Source of the DNA: Streptomyces sp. MNU76
GTDB taxonomy: Bacteria; Actinomycetota; Actinomycetes; Streptomycetales; Streptomycetaceae
Reading direction: 5' to 3'
DNA length: 64,000 nucleotides
Assembly (NCBI RefSeq): GCF_020982545.1
Contig: NZ_JAJKLK010000001.1
Location: 434,001 to 498,000, forward strand
The notes under the pieces are model-generated. The model saw only the letters and a list, made by a program, of their open reading frames with translations, was not told the origin of the DNA and ran no database searches. This document shows positions 1 through 8,693 of this stretch, one piece after another. Made by a program: the position numbers and the translations under genes. How positions within the stretch are numbered: the first letter of the stretch is position 1; each line of letters starts with the position of its first letter.

Positions 1-30
1 GGCACCGGCAGGGCCCCGTACCGTTGACGC

Positions 31-2688
31 ATGGATCTTCGACTGACCGGCCCGCGCCTGCGCGGAGCGCTGCGGCGGAGGCCGCGGCGGACCGTCGCGG
101 CCGCGGCCGCCGTCGTCGTGCTCGCCGGGGCCGGCACCTGGACGGCCACCGCCTCGGACGAAGCGGCGCCGGTGAAACGCACCGACCGGGCCATAGGGAC
201 GGCCGAGGGAGTGCGCATCGACACCTCGTACTTCACCTCCGGCGGTGACGGCCGTCGCCCGGCCGTCCTGCTCGGTCACGGGTTCGGCGGCAGCAAGAAC
301 GACGTCCGCGCACAGGCCGAGGACCTCGCCCGCGACGGCTACGCGGTGCTGACCTGGTCCGCCCGCGGCTTCGGCAGGTCGACAGGCAAGATCGGTCTGA
401 ACGACCCCCGGGGCGAGGTCGCCGACGTCTCGAAGCTGATCGACTGGCTCGCGACCCGCCCCGAGGTACAGCTCGACAAGAAGGGCGACCCCCGCCTGGG
501 CATGGCCGGCGCCTCCTACGGCGGGGCGATCGCGCTGCTGACCGCCGGGTACGACGACCGCGTCGACGCCATCGCGCCCGCGATCACGTACTGGAACCTG
601 GCGGACGCCCTCTTCCCGAACGGCGTCTTCAAGAAGCTGTGGGCCGGGCTCTTCGTCAACACCGGCGGCGGCTGCGAGAAGTTCGAGACCCAGCTGTGCG
701 AGATGTACCAGCGGGTCGCCGAGTCCGGTGAGCCCGACGCGGAGGCCGTGAAGCTGCTGGACGCCCGCAGCCCCGAGGCCGTCGGCGACCGCATCAAGGT
801 GCCCACCCTGCTGAGCCAGGGCCAGACCGACTCCCTCTTCCCGCTCGGCCAGGCCGACGCCGCCGCGAAGGCGATCAAGGCCAACGGCGCGCCCGTGGAC
901 GTCGACTGGATCGCCGGCGGCCACGACGGCGGCGACATGGAGACGAGCCGGGTCCAGGCCCGGACGGAGGCCTGGTTCGACCGCTACCTCAAGGACGACA
1001 AGGGCGCCGACACCGGCTCCGCGTTCCGCGTCACCCGCACCCTCGGCACCGGCTCCGGCGACGGCGAACCCCGTCTCGCCGGCACCACCGGCGACACCTA
1101 CCCGGGCCTGGAGGACGACCCCACGAAGATCGCCCTCGCCGGCCGTGAGCAGAGCTTCGAGAACCCGGCCGGCGCCAACCCGCCCGGCATCTCGGCCCTG
1201 CCGGGCCTCGGTGCGGCCGGCGGCCTCGCCCAGCTCTCCTCCCTCGGCGTCAGCATCTCCCTGGACTTCCCCGGCCAGTTCGCCGCGTTCCAGTCGAAGC
1301 CCGTCACCGACGACCTCCAGATCACCGGCTCGCCCACGGCGACGGTCCATGTGAAGTCGACCAGCGAGGACGCCGTCCTCTTCGCCAAGGTGTACGACGT
1401 CGGTCCGGACGGCAGGTCCCAGGTCCTCCCGTCCCAGCTGGTCGAGCCGCTGCGCGTCGAGGGCGCCGCGTCCGGCAAGGACGTGACGCTCACCCTCCCC
1501 GCCATCGACCACGAACTCGACGACGGTCACAGCCTCCGGCTGGTCCTCGCCTCCACCGACCTCGGCTACGCCTCCCCGACCACCCCGGCGACGTACACCG
1601 TCTCCCTCAAGAGCGACCTGGCGGTGCCCACGCCGCTCGGCCGGGCCGACCGCGGCGACGTGCTGCCCGCCTGGGTCTGGTACCTGCCGATCGCCGGTGC
1701 CGCGATCGCGGCGACCCTGCTGGTCACCGGCCGACGCCGGATCGTCACCCCGGCCCCCGACCCGGCGCTCGCCGAGGTCCCCCTCCAGATCACCGACCTG
1801 AGCAAGAAGTACAAGAACGGCGACCGCTACAGCGTCCGCGACCTCTCCTTCCAGGTGGAGAAGGGCCAGGTTCTCGGTCTGCTCGGACCGAACGGCGCGG
1901 GCAAGACGACGACCCTGCGCATGCTGATGGGCCTCATCCAGCCGGACGGCGGCCGGATCCGGGTCTTCGGCCACGCGATCGTGCCGGGCGCCCCGGTCCT
2001 CTCCCGGGTCGGCGCCTTCGTCGAGGGCGCGGGCTTCCTCCCGCACCTGTCCGGCCGCGAGAACCTGGAGCTGTACTGGGCCGCCACCGGCCGTCCCGCC
2101 GAGGACGCGCACCTCGACGAGGCCCTGGAGATCGCCGGTCTCGGCGACGCGCTGGCCCGCGCGGTCCGCACCTACTCCCAGGGCATGCGCCAGCGCCTGG
2201 CCATCGCCCAGGCCATGCTGGGCCTGCCCGACCTGCTGATCCTCGACGAGCCGACGAACGGACTCGACCCGCCACAGATCCGCGAGATGCGCGAGGTCAT
2301 GATCCGGTACGCGGCCGCCGGCCGCACGGTCATCGTCTCCAGCCACCTGCTGGCGGAGGTCGAGCAGACCTGTACGCATCTGGTCGTCATGGACCACGGA
2401 CAGCTCGTCCAGGCGGGCCCCGTGAGCGAGATCGTCGGCTCCGGCGACACGCTGCTGGTCGGCACGGACGAGCCGGTGGACGAGCCGGTCGTCGAGAAGA
2501 TCGCCGCCCTGCCGGGCGTCGACTCGGCCGTCCGCACCGACGACGGCCTGGTGGTCCGCCTCGACGCCGACGGCAGTGCCCAGCGCCTGGTCGCCGAACT
2601 CGTACGGCTGGAGGTCCCCGTGTCGTCGGTCGGCCCCCACCGCCGTCTCGAAGACGCCTTCCTCACCCTGATCGGAGAGCACGCATGA
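31..2688 (+). CDS. Alpha/beta-hydrolase (S15/CocE-like) fused to ABC transporter ATPase
   Basis: 885 aa joining two normally separate proteins. A single N-terminal membrane anchor (about residues 22-42) is followed by a probably extracytoplasmic alpha/beta-hydrolase of the X-Pro dipeptidyl-peptidase/CocE type. Its nucleophile elbow is GASYGG, with Ser near 162. A beta-rich S15 C-terminal region follows, then a second membrane segment (WVWYLPIAGAAIAATLLV, about 550-568). The C-terminus is a cytoplasmic ABC ATPase: Walker A GPNGAGKTT near 620, signature YSQGMRQRL near 715, Walker B LLILDEPTNGLD near 737, and an H-loop SSHLL. The two membrane segments would put the hydrolase outside and the ATPase inside. 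The downstream permease overlaps the stop codon by ATGA, so the pair should form one exporter. Substrate unknown. Domain calls are secure; topology is inferred. Confidence 0.85.
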   Translation: MDLRLTGPRLRGALRRRPRRTVAAAAAVVVLAGAGTWTATASDEAAPVKRTDRAIGTAEGVRIDTSYFTSGGDGRRPAVLLGHGFGGSKNDVRAQAEDLARDGYAVLTWSARGFGRSTGKIGLNDPRGEVADVSKLIDWLATRPEVQLDKKGDPRLGMAGASYGGAIALLTAGYDDRVDAIAPAITYWNLADALFPNGVFKKLWAGLFVNTGGGCEKFETQLCEMYQRVAESGEPDAEAVKLLDARSPEAVGDRIKVPTLLSQGQTDSLFPLGQADAAAKAIKANGAPVDVDWIAGGHDGGDMETSRVQARTEAWFDRYLKDDKGADTGSAFRVTRTLGTGSGDGEPRLAGTTGDTYPGLEDDPTKIALAGREQSFENPAGANPPGISALPGLGAAGGLAQLSSLGVSISLDFPGQFAAFQSKPVTDDLQITGSPTATVHVKSTSEDAVLFAKVYDVGPDGRSQVLPSQLVEPLRVEGAASGKDVTLTLPAIDHELDDGHSLRLVLASTDLGYASPTTPATYTVSLKSDLAVPTPLGRADRGDVLPAWVWYLPIAGAAIAATLLVTGRRRIVTPAPDPALAEVPLQITDLSKKYKNGDRYSVRDLSFQVEKGQVLGLLGPNGAGKTTTLRMLMGLIQPDGGRIRVFGHAIVPGAPVLSRVGAFVEGAGFLPHLSGRENLELYWAATGRPAEDAHLDEALEIAGLGDALARAVRTYSQGMRQRLAIAQAMLGLPDLLILDEPTNGLDPPQIREMREVMIRYAAAGRTVIVSSHLLAEVEQTCTHLVVMDHGQLVQAGPVSEIVGSGDTLLVGTDEPVDEPVVEKIAALPGVDSAVRTDDGLVVRLDADGSAQRLVAELVRLEVPVSSVGPHRRLEDAFLTLIGEHA

Positions 2689-3581
2689 GCACGCTGACCG
2701 AGCGTGCCGAGCACGCGGAACCCGGGACCACGCGGCCCGTCGAGGTCGCCGAGGGATACCGCGCCGGCCGCACCCTCCCCGTGAGGGTCGAGCTGGTCCG
2801 CCAGCTGAAGCGCCGCCGCACGATGGTCATGTTCGGCATCCTGTTCGCCCTGCCGCTGGTGCTGCTGATCGCCTTCCAGGTCGGCGGCACACCGGGCGAG
2901 GGCAACACTCGGGTCAACCTGATGGACACGGCGACGGCGTCCGGCGCGAACTTCGCCGCGGTGAACCTCTTCGCCGCGGCGGGCTTCCTCCTGGTCATCC
3001 CCATCGCGCTGTTCTGCGGCGACACGGTCGCCTCGGAGGCCAGCTGGTCCTCCCTGCGCTATCTCCTCGCCGCGCCCGTGCCCCGCGCCCGGCTGCTGTG
3101 GTCCAAGCTCGTCGTCGGCCTCACCCTCAGCCTCGCCGCGCTGGTGCTGCTGCCGGTCGTCGCCCTCGCCGTCGGCACGGCCGCCTACGGCTGGGGCCCG
3201 CTGAAGCTGCCGACCGGCGGCGAACTCGCCGCCGGTGCCGCCGCGCAGGCCCTGGTGATCACCGTGGCGTACATCTTCGTGTCCCAACTGGTCACCGCCG
3301 GCATGGCGTTCTGGCTGTCCACGAGGACCGACGCGCCGCTCGGCGCGGTCGGCGGCGCCGTCGGCCTCACCATCGTCGGCAGCGTCCTCGACGAGGTGAC
3401 CGCCCTCGGCGACTGGCGCCACTTCCTGCCCACGCACTGGCAGTACGCCTGGCTGGACGTCGTCCGCCCGCAGCCCGAGTACACCGACATGATCCAGGGC
3501 GTCTCGATTTCCATAACGTACGCCCTCATCCTGTTCGCGCTGGCCTTCCGGGGTTTCGGCCGCAAGGACGTCGTCTCCTAG
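2685..3581 (+). CDS. ABC transporter permease (ABC-2 type)
   Basis: 298 aa integral membrane protein. A polar N-terminus of about 40 residues precedes about six hydrophobic segments, starting with MFGILFALPLVLLIAFQV. It has the ABC-2 permease layout, with a large loop after the first helix. The ATG overlaps the stop of the hydrolase/ATPase gene (ATGA at 2685-2688), so the two are translationally coupled and it is almost certainly the membrane partner of that ATPase. No motif indicates what is exported. Confidence 0.85.
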   Translation: MSTLTERAEHAEPGTTRPVEVAEGYRAGRTLPVRVELVRQLKRRRTMVMFGILFALPLVLLIAFQVGGTPGEGNTRVNLMDTATASGANFAAVNLFAAAGFLLVIPIALFCGDTVASEASWSSLRYLLAAPVPRARLLWSKLVVGLTLSLAALVLLPVVALAVGTAAYGWGPLKLPTGGELAAGAAAQALVITVAYIFVSQLVTAGMAFWLSTRTDAPLGAVGGAVGLTIVGSVLDEVTALGDWRHFLPTHWQYAWLDVVRPQPEYTDMIQGVSISITYALILFALAFRGFGRKDVVS

Positions 3582-3740
3582 GTCAACGGAAGATCACCCA
3601 CCGGTCTCGACGGGCCCCCGCCGTGGCCGCTTCGAGACGGATCCGCAACACCCCGTGACGCACATCCGGGCCCCCATCGCCGTCACAGTCACAACAGTCG
3701 CCCACGGAAAGGCGACAGATGACGTGGCTAGGGGGCCCGG

Positions 3741-5360
3741 ATGCACACGTATCGCAGGACCAGTCCGACGACGAGGCCGCGGCCGACGACACCACGACAC
3801 CGGCGGCGACTCGGCACCGCACTCCTCGCCCTGGGCACGGCCGGCGCACTCCTCCTCACCGGATGCAGCGGCGGCGCCGACGGGCAGGGCGACTCCTCCT
3901 CCTCGTACGACCGGGGCAAGGGCGAGAGCCGCCCCGAGGACGGCTTCCCGGCTCCCGCACCCGAGGGCACCGGCCCCCGCGAGCAGCGCGAGGGGCGGAC
4001 GGACGAGGAGTCCCGGGACATCGCCCCGACGCCCGAGGACTTCCTGTCGACCTTCGCCCTCGACGTCGACACCGCCTCCTACGGCTACGCCCGCCGCACC
4101 CTGGACGACGGCAGCCTGCCCGACCCGTCGACCGTCCGCCCTGAGGAATTCGTCAACAGCTTCCGCCAGGACTACGAACGCCCGGACGGCGACGGCTTCT
4201 CGGTGTCCGTCGACGGCGCCCGCACCGGCGACGACGCCTGGTCCCTGGTCCGCGTCGGACTCGCCACCCGGGCCGCGGGCGGCGACAGCGAACGCCCGCC
4301 CGCCGCCCTCACCTTCGTCATCGACGTCTCCGGCTCCATGGCCGAACCGGGCCGCCTCGACCTCGCCCAGGACGCCCTGCGCACGATGACGAACCGGCTG
4401 CGCGACGACGACTCGGTCGCCATCGTCACCTTCAGCGACGAGGCCGAGACCGTCCTGCCGATGACCCGCCTCGACGACGACCGGGACGAGGTCCTGGACG
4501 CCGTCGACCGTCTGGAGCCCACCGACTCCACCAACCTCGCGGCGGGCGTCGAGACCGGCTACGAGACCGCCGTCGACGGACTGCGCGAGGGCGCCACCAA
4601 CCGGGTCGTACTGCTGTCCGACGCCCTCGCCAACACCGGCGCCACCGACGCCGACACCATCCTCGAACGCATCGCCGGCGAACGCCGCGAACACGGCATC
4701 ACCCTCTTCGGCGTCGGTGTCGGCAGCGACTACGGCGACGAGCTCATGGAACAGCTCGCCGACCGGGGCGACGGCCACACCACCTACGTCTCCACCGAGG
4801 AGGAGGCCGAGAAGGTCTTCTGCGAGGAACTCCCGCGCCACGTCGACCTCACCGCCCGCGACGCCAAGGTCCAGGTCTCCTTCGACCCGGCGACGGTGGA
4901 GGAGTTCCGCCTGATCGGCTACGACAACCGGCAGGTCGCCGACGAGGACTTCCGCGACGACCGTGTCGACGGCGGCGAGGTCGGCCCCGGCCACACCGTC
5001 ACCGCCCTCTACGCCGTCCGCACCGAGGAAGGCTCCGGTGGCGGGCACCTCGCCACCGCCACCGTCCGCTGGCTCGACCCCGACACCCGCACCCCGCACG
5101 AGGAATCCGCCGAGCTGGAGGCCACGGACCTCCACGGCGACCTGTGGGCATCTTCACCGTACGGACTGCGGGTCGCCGCCGTGGCCGCCTACTTCGCCGA
5201 CGCTCTCCGCCGCGAGGGCACCAGCCGACCCGACCTCCCCGCCCGCCCCACCCTCCGTCAACTGGGCCGCCACGCCGACGACTTGGCCCGGGATCGCGAG
5301 GACAGGGACCTGTACGACCTGGCCGGGTCGATCAGGACGGCCGACACCCTGCTCGGCTAG
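3741..5360 (+). CDS. vWA-domain lipoprotein (YfbK-like)
   Basis: 539 aa. The basic N-terminus and hydrophobic stretch end in lipobox LLTGC (Cys42), so it should be membrane-anchored outside the cell. An acidic Gly/Ser/Glu linker leads to an N-terminal vWA-associated region, then a vWA domain with MIDAS motif DVSGSM near residues 195-200. A C-terminal region resembles the domain found after vWA in YfbK-type proteins. The ATG start has AGGGGG about 5 nt upstream. The family's role is unclear; metal-dependent protein binding at the envelope is the usual inference. The 160 nt separating it from the upstream ABC operon suggest its own promoter. Confidence 0.85.
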   Translation: MHTYRRTSPTTRPRPTTPRHRRRLGTALLALGTAGALLLTGCSGGADGQGDSSSSYDRGKGESRPEDGFPAPAPEGTGPREQREGRTDEESRDIAPTPEDFLSTFALDVDTASYGYARRTLDDGSLPDPSTVRPEEFVNSFRQDYERPDGDGFSVSVDGARTGDDAWSLVRVGLATRAAGGDSERPPAALTFVIDVSGSMAEPGRLDLAQDALRTMTNRLRDDDSVAIVTFSDEAETVLPMTRLDDDRDEVLDAVDRLEPTDSTNLAAGVETGYETAVDGLREGATNRVVLLSDALANTGATDADTILERIAGERREHGITLFGVGVGSDYGDELMEQLADRGDGHTTYVSTEEEAEKVFCEELPRHVDLTARDAKVQVSFDPATVEEFRLIGYDNRQVADEDFRDDRVDGGEVGPGHTVTALYAVRTEEGSGGGHLATATVRWLDPDTRTPHEESAELEATDLHGDLWASSPYGLRVAAVAAYFADALRREGTSRPDLPARPTLRQLGRHADDLARDREDRDLYDLAGSIRTADTLLG

Positions 5361-5432
5361 GGGGTGTTTCGAAAGTCCCGCAGGCCGCCGCCCGCCCGGT
5401 CGCCCGGAGTCGTCCGAAACCATTGAAAATTT

Positions 5433-5448
5433 CTTACGCACTAGTAAG
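5433..5448. promoter_or_regulatory. Candidate operator upstream of acyl-CoA ligase
   Basis: CTTAC and GTAAG arms separated by six bases lie in an AT-richer patch about 46 nt before the acyl-CoA ligase start. Short split palindromes of this shape are typical TetR-family operators, and lipid-metabolism genes are often under such repressors. No regulator gene is adjacent, so the assignment is tentative. Confidence 0.3.
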
Positions 5449-5494
5449 TTGACTCGTCGGTAATGAAGCGGTCGTGGGGCCCCGGGGAGTCGTG

Positions 5495-7420
5495 ATGGGC
5501 GTACGCAAGGACTTGAACCAGGCGAAAGCGCGCGGCGGCCTCACCGACCGCGTCAAGGTCGAGGTCGTCAGGGACGCGCATGGCGTCGTGCGTGAGGCAC
5601 GCACCCCCGCCCTCGCGCCCCCGCTGGGCGGCGGCAGCATCGCCGACCTCCCGTACGTCAACGCGACCGAGGCCCCCGACACGGTGGTCCTGCGCCGCGC
5701 CGACCGCCACGGCACCTTCCACCCGGTCACCGCCTCCGCCTTCGCCCGCGAAGTCACCGCCACCGCCAAGGGGTTGATCGCCGCCGGGCTCGAACCCGGC
5801 GGCCGCGTCGCGGTGATGTCCCGCACCCGCTACGAGTGGACGGTCCTCGACTTCGCCGTCTGGGCCGCCGGCGGCCAGTCCGTCCCCGTCTACGCCACCT
5901 CCTCGCCCGACCAGATCGAGTGGATCGTCCGCGACTCCGGCTGCCGTTTCGTCGTGGTGGAGACCCCCGACAACGCGGAGGCCGTCGCCACCGCCACCGC
6001 CGGGCACTCCCAGCCCCCGCACGTCTGGCAGATCGACCGGGAGGCCCTCGCCCACCTCGCCGACCTGGGGCGGGGCGTCCCCGACGAGGAGGTCACCAAG
6101 CGCCGCGCCGCCCTCACCGCCGACACGGCCGCGACCATCTGCTACACCTCCGGCACCACCGGCCGCCCCAAGGGCTGCGTCCTCACCCACGCCAACCTCC
6201 ACGCGGAGGCCGCCAACACGGTCCAACTGCTCCACCCGGTCTTCGAGGCGGTCACCGGCCAGGCCGCCTCCACCCTCCTCTTCCTCCCGCTCGCCCACAT
6301 CCTCGGCCGCACGATCCAGATCGCCTGCCTGACGGCTCGTATCGAGATCGGCCACTGCCCGAGCATCAAGCCCGACGAGCTCCGTCCCGCCCTGAAGAAG
6401 TTCCGCCCCACCTTCCTGGTCGGCGTCCCGTACCTCTTCGAGCGGATCCACGCCACCGGCCGCGCCACCGCCGAACGCCTCGGCCGGGGCGCCTCCTTCG
6501 ACCGCGCCCACCGCCTCGGCGTCCGCTTCGCCCGCGCCTACCTGGACAAGTTCCTGGACCGGGGCCCCGGCCCGACGCCCGGTCTGTACGCGGCCTGGGC
6601 CCTGTACGACCTGCTGGTCTACCGCCGCGTGCGCAAGGAGCTCGGCGGCCGGATGCGCTACGCCATCAGCGGCGGCTCCCCCCTCGACCGCGACCTCAAC
6701 CTCTTCTTCTACGCCGCCGGGATCATCGTCTACGAGGGCTACGGCCTCACCGAGACCACCGCCGCCGCCACCATCGTCCCGCCGCTGAAGCCCCGCCCGG
6801 GCACGGTCGGCCAGCCCGTCCCCGGCACCGCGATCCGCATCGCCGACGACGGGGAGGTCCTCATCAAGGGACCCATCGTCTTCGGCACCTACTGGAACAA
6901 CCCGGTCGCCACCGACGCCGCCCTCACCGACGACTGGTTCGCCACGGGGGACCTCGGCGCGCTCGACGAGGACGGCTACCTCACCATCACCGGCCGCAAG
7001 AAGGACATCCTCGTCACCTCCGGCGGCAAGAACGTCTCCCCGGCCGTCCTGGAGGACCGGCTGCGCAGCCGCCCCCCGGTCGGGCAGTGCATCGTCGTCG
7101 GCGACAACCGCCCCTTCGTCGCCGCCCTCATCACCCTCGACCCCGAGGATGTCACCCACTGGCTGCACGTCCGCGGCATGTCCCCGGACACCCCGCTCTC
7201 CGAGGTCGTCGCCGACCCCCGGATGCGCGCCGATGTCCAGCAGGCCGTCGACTACGCCAACCAGGCCGTCTCCCGCGCCGAGTCCATCCGCGAGTTCAAG
7301 CTGGTGGAAGGCGAGTTCACTGAGGAGAACGGCCTGCTCACCCCGTCCATGAAGGTCAAACGCCACGCGGTCACGGCGGCGTACGCGGCGGCGATCGAGT
7401 CGCTGTACGCGAAGAGGTGA
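5495..7420 (+). CDS. Long-chain fatty acid-CoA ligase (FadD15-like AMP-forming)
   Basis: 641 aa from ATG 5495, chosen because GGGGAG lies 5 nt upstream; GTG 5474 is an in-frame alternative, and some homologues start further in, near VREARTPAL. It activates fatty acids to acyl-CoA through an acyl-adenylate. The adenylation P-loop YTSGTTGRPKGC lies near residue 215, the A5 motif EGYGLTETTAA near 413, and GRKKDILVTSGGKNVSP near 500 carries the hinge of the C-terminal subdomain. Length fits the FadD15/FACL-like family. It is transcribed alone and converges with a rodlin gene across a strong hairpin. Confidence 0.9.
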   Translation: MGVRKDLNQAKARGGLTDRVKVEVVRDAHGVVREARTPALAPPLGGGSIADLPYVNATEAPDTVVLRRADRHGTFHPVTASAFAREVTATAKGLIAAGLEPGGRVAVMSRTRYEWTVLDFAVWAAGGQSVPVYATSSPDQIEWIVRDSGCRFVVVETPDNAEAVATATAGHSQPPHVWQIDREALAHLADLGRGVPDEEVTKRRAALTADTAATICYTSGTTGRPKGCVLTHANLHAEAANTVQLLHPVFEAVTGQAASTLLFLPLAHILGRTIQIACLTARIEIGHCPSIKPDELRPALKKFRPTFLVGVPYLFERIHATGRATAERLGRGASFDRAHRLGVRFARAYLDKFLDRGPGPTPGLYAAWALYDLLVYRRVRKELGGRMRYAISGGSPLDRDLNLFFYAAGIIVYEGYGLTETTAAATIVPPLKPRPGTVGQPVPGTAIRIADDGEVLIKGPIVFGTYWNNPVATDAALTDDWFATGDLGALDEDGYLTITGRKKDILVTSGGKNVSPAVLEDRLRSRPPVGQCIVVGDNRPFVAALITLDPEDVTHWLHVRGMSPDTPLSEVVADPRMRADVQQAVDYANQAVSRAESIREFKLVEGEFTEENGLLTPSMKVKRHAVTAAYAAAIESLYAKR

Positions 7421-7452
7421 GCGACGGGCTGGACGCGTGACCGCACACGGGA

Positions 7453-7483
7453 AAGCGGGCCGCCGACGACTCGGCGACCCGCT
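7453..7483. terminator. Bidirectional hairpin between acyl-CoA ligase and rodlin
   Basis: AGCGGG-CGCCGA and TCGGCG-CCCGCT arms with one bulge and a short loop. It lies between the convergent ends of the ligase (+) and the first rodlin (-). No U-tract, as is common in Streptomyces. Confidence 0.6.
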
Positions 7484-7510
7484 TCCTGCTGTCCGGTGGT
7501 GGCGTCGGTG

Positions 7511-7906
7511 CTACTTGCCGCCGACGTTGCCGTTGTCCGAGAGGATCGGGATGTCGGACAGGATGTGCGACAGCGGCTCGTCACCCTTGGCCTGGGTGGA
7601 GTTCTCGGTGCACTGCTGGTTCTGCGGGGCCGACAGGATCGGGACGTCCTGCAGGACGGCAGTCCCCGCCGTGGCGGTGTTGAGCTTGAGGGGCAGGCCG
7701 ATGCAGGGCTTGTTGAGCGAGCCCTGGACCAGCGAGAGCTGCGGGCTCATGTCGCCCTTGGTCACCGAGTTGCCGAACGCCTGGTGGGCACCGTTACCGC
7801 TGAACGACGTGGTCCCGGCGTCGTCGGCGAGCGCCTGGGGCGCGGTCGCGGCACCGAGGCTGGCGATGGAGGCGGCAACAGCCGCGGTGGCCCACAGCTT
7901 CTTCAT
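7511..7906 (-). CDS. Rodlin (third copy)
   Basis: 131 aa secreted rodlin. ATG 7906 (MKKLWATAAV) is chosen over the longer ORF because it gives a clean Sec signal peptide ending near PQALADD. Rodlins assemble with chaplins into the rodlet layer on aerial hyphae and spores. The mature part has the family pattern: a Gly/Ser/Asn-rich start (TSFSGNGAHQAFGNS), two cysteines (NKPC and QQCTEN) and the C-terminal SHILSDIPILSDNGN. The mature protein is nearly identical to the plus-strand rodlin at 8694, and the DNA is an inverted copy of it over about 335 bp. S. coelicolor has two rodlins, so this is an extra copy, probably a recent duplication or conversion product. Confidence 0.92.
   Translation of the reverse strand: MKKLWATAAVAASIASLGAATAPQALADDAGTTSFSGNGAHQAFGNSVTKGDMSPQLSLVQGSLNKPCIGLPLKLNTATAGTAVLQDVPILSAPQNQQCTENSTQAKGDEPLSHILSDIPILSDNGNVGGK
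7526..7860. repeat. 335-bp inverted repeat, arm 1 (rodlin coding)
   Basis: The reverse complement of this stretch matches 8743-9077 base for base as far as I can align by eye. It covers the last signal-peptide residues and nearly all of the mature rodlin. The first 130 bp (7526-7655) also match 8059-8188 in direct orientation, with one visible mismatch (7550 versus 8083). Confidence 0.85.
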
Positions 7907-8040
7907 GTTGGATCCCTTCGGAAAGCGGACTCCGTTGCGGAGTTGCGCCCTGATCAACAGGACATCCGGCCAACGGTTGCGATGATTGCACCTTTTGGCG
8001 CAATAGGCGGCTTATCGTGACGACAGGCTGTCGTGGTGGG

Positions 8041-8448
8041 TCAGTTCTTGCGGTTGCTGTTGCCGTTGTCCGAGAGGATCGGAATGTCGGACAGGATGTG
8101 CGACAGCGGCTCGTCACCCTTGGCCTGGGTGGAGTTCTCGGTGCACTGCTGGTTCTGCGGGGCCGACAGGATCGGGACGTCCTGCAGGGCGGCAGTCAAC
8201 GCCGTAGCGGTGTTGATCTTGGCGGGCAGAGCGATGCAGGGCTTGTTGAACGAGCCCTGAATCAGTGCCATCTGCGGGCTCATGTTGCCGTAGGTGGCCG
8301 AGTTTCCGTACACCTGCTGGGCGCCGTTTCCGCTGAAGCTTGTGGTGCCGCCGTCGTCGGCGAGCGCCTGGGGCGCGACTGCGGCCGAGGCTCCAACGAC
8401 GGAGGCGGCGATCGATGCTACGGCCATGATCTTCTTGAGCACTTGCAT
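8041..8448 (-). CDS. rdlB: Rodlin (RdlB position)
   Basis: 135 aa secreted rodlin, divergent from the plus-strand copy at 8694, which matches the divergent rdlA/rdlB arrangement of S. coelicolor. The signal peptide ends around PQALADD. The mature part begins TTSFSGNGAQQVYGNSATYG and is the most diverged of the three in its first half. Its C-terminal third (SAPQNQQCTENSTQAKGDE onward) is the same as in the other copies, also in DNA, which suggests gene conversion. The start could be MQVLKKIM or the internal Met of MAVASIAA. The rdlB symbol rests on position and is tentative. Confidence 0.9.
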   Translation of the reverse strand: MQVLKKIMAVASIAASVVGASAAVAPQALADDGGTTSFSGNGAQQVYGNSATYGNMSPQMALIQGSFNKPCIALPAKINTATALTAALQDVPILSAPQNQQCTENSTQAKGDEPLSHILSDIPILSDNGNSNRKN

Positions 8449-8693
8449 TCCCTTCTGGAAAACCCCGTTCCAACCGGAGTGCCATGGACAACTCCTCCGG
8501 GACCTCCCGGTTGCTTCGATTCACTCCGTCGGCCCATGAGGGGGAGTGAAAGTGGGGCGTGCGAAGTTTTGCCGATGCTCCGGAATTCTCCGATGCGAGC
8601 GGGCTGAACGGGTGATGCGTCGAAACCGGTGCGAGTGCGTCGTCGTCGCTGCCAGGGCAGGGACCTGCGGGTCCGCCAGGAAAGGAACGCGAA
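8449..8693. promoter_or_regulatory. Divergent rodlin promoter region
   Basis: 245 nt between divergent rodlin genes, with no ORF that looks coding. It must hold both promoters. It contains AGGAAAGGAACGCGAA just before the plus-strand start, serving as its ribosome-binding site. I cannot place -10/-35 boxes confidently. Confidence 0.5.

Noticed and set aside
2172..3437. 421-codon minus-strand ORF over the ATPase/permease junction
   Set aside because: Shadow of the plus-strand operon; low-complexity product.
5441..7366. 641-codon minus-strand ORF opposite the acyl-CoA ligase
   Set aside because: Antisense shadow; its composition is Gly/Asp/Val-rich with no motif, while the plus strand has all adenylation motifs.
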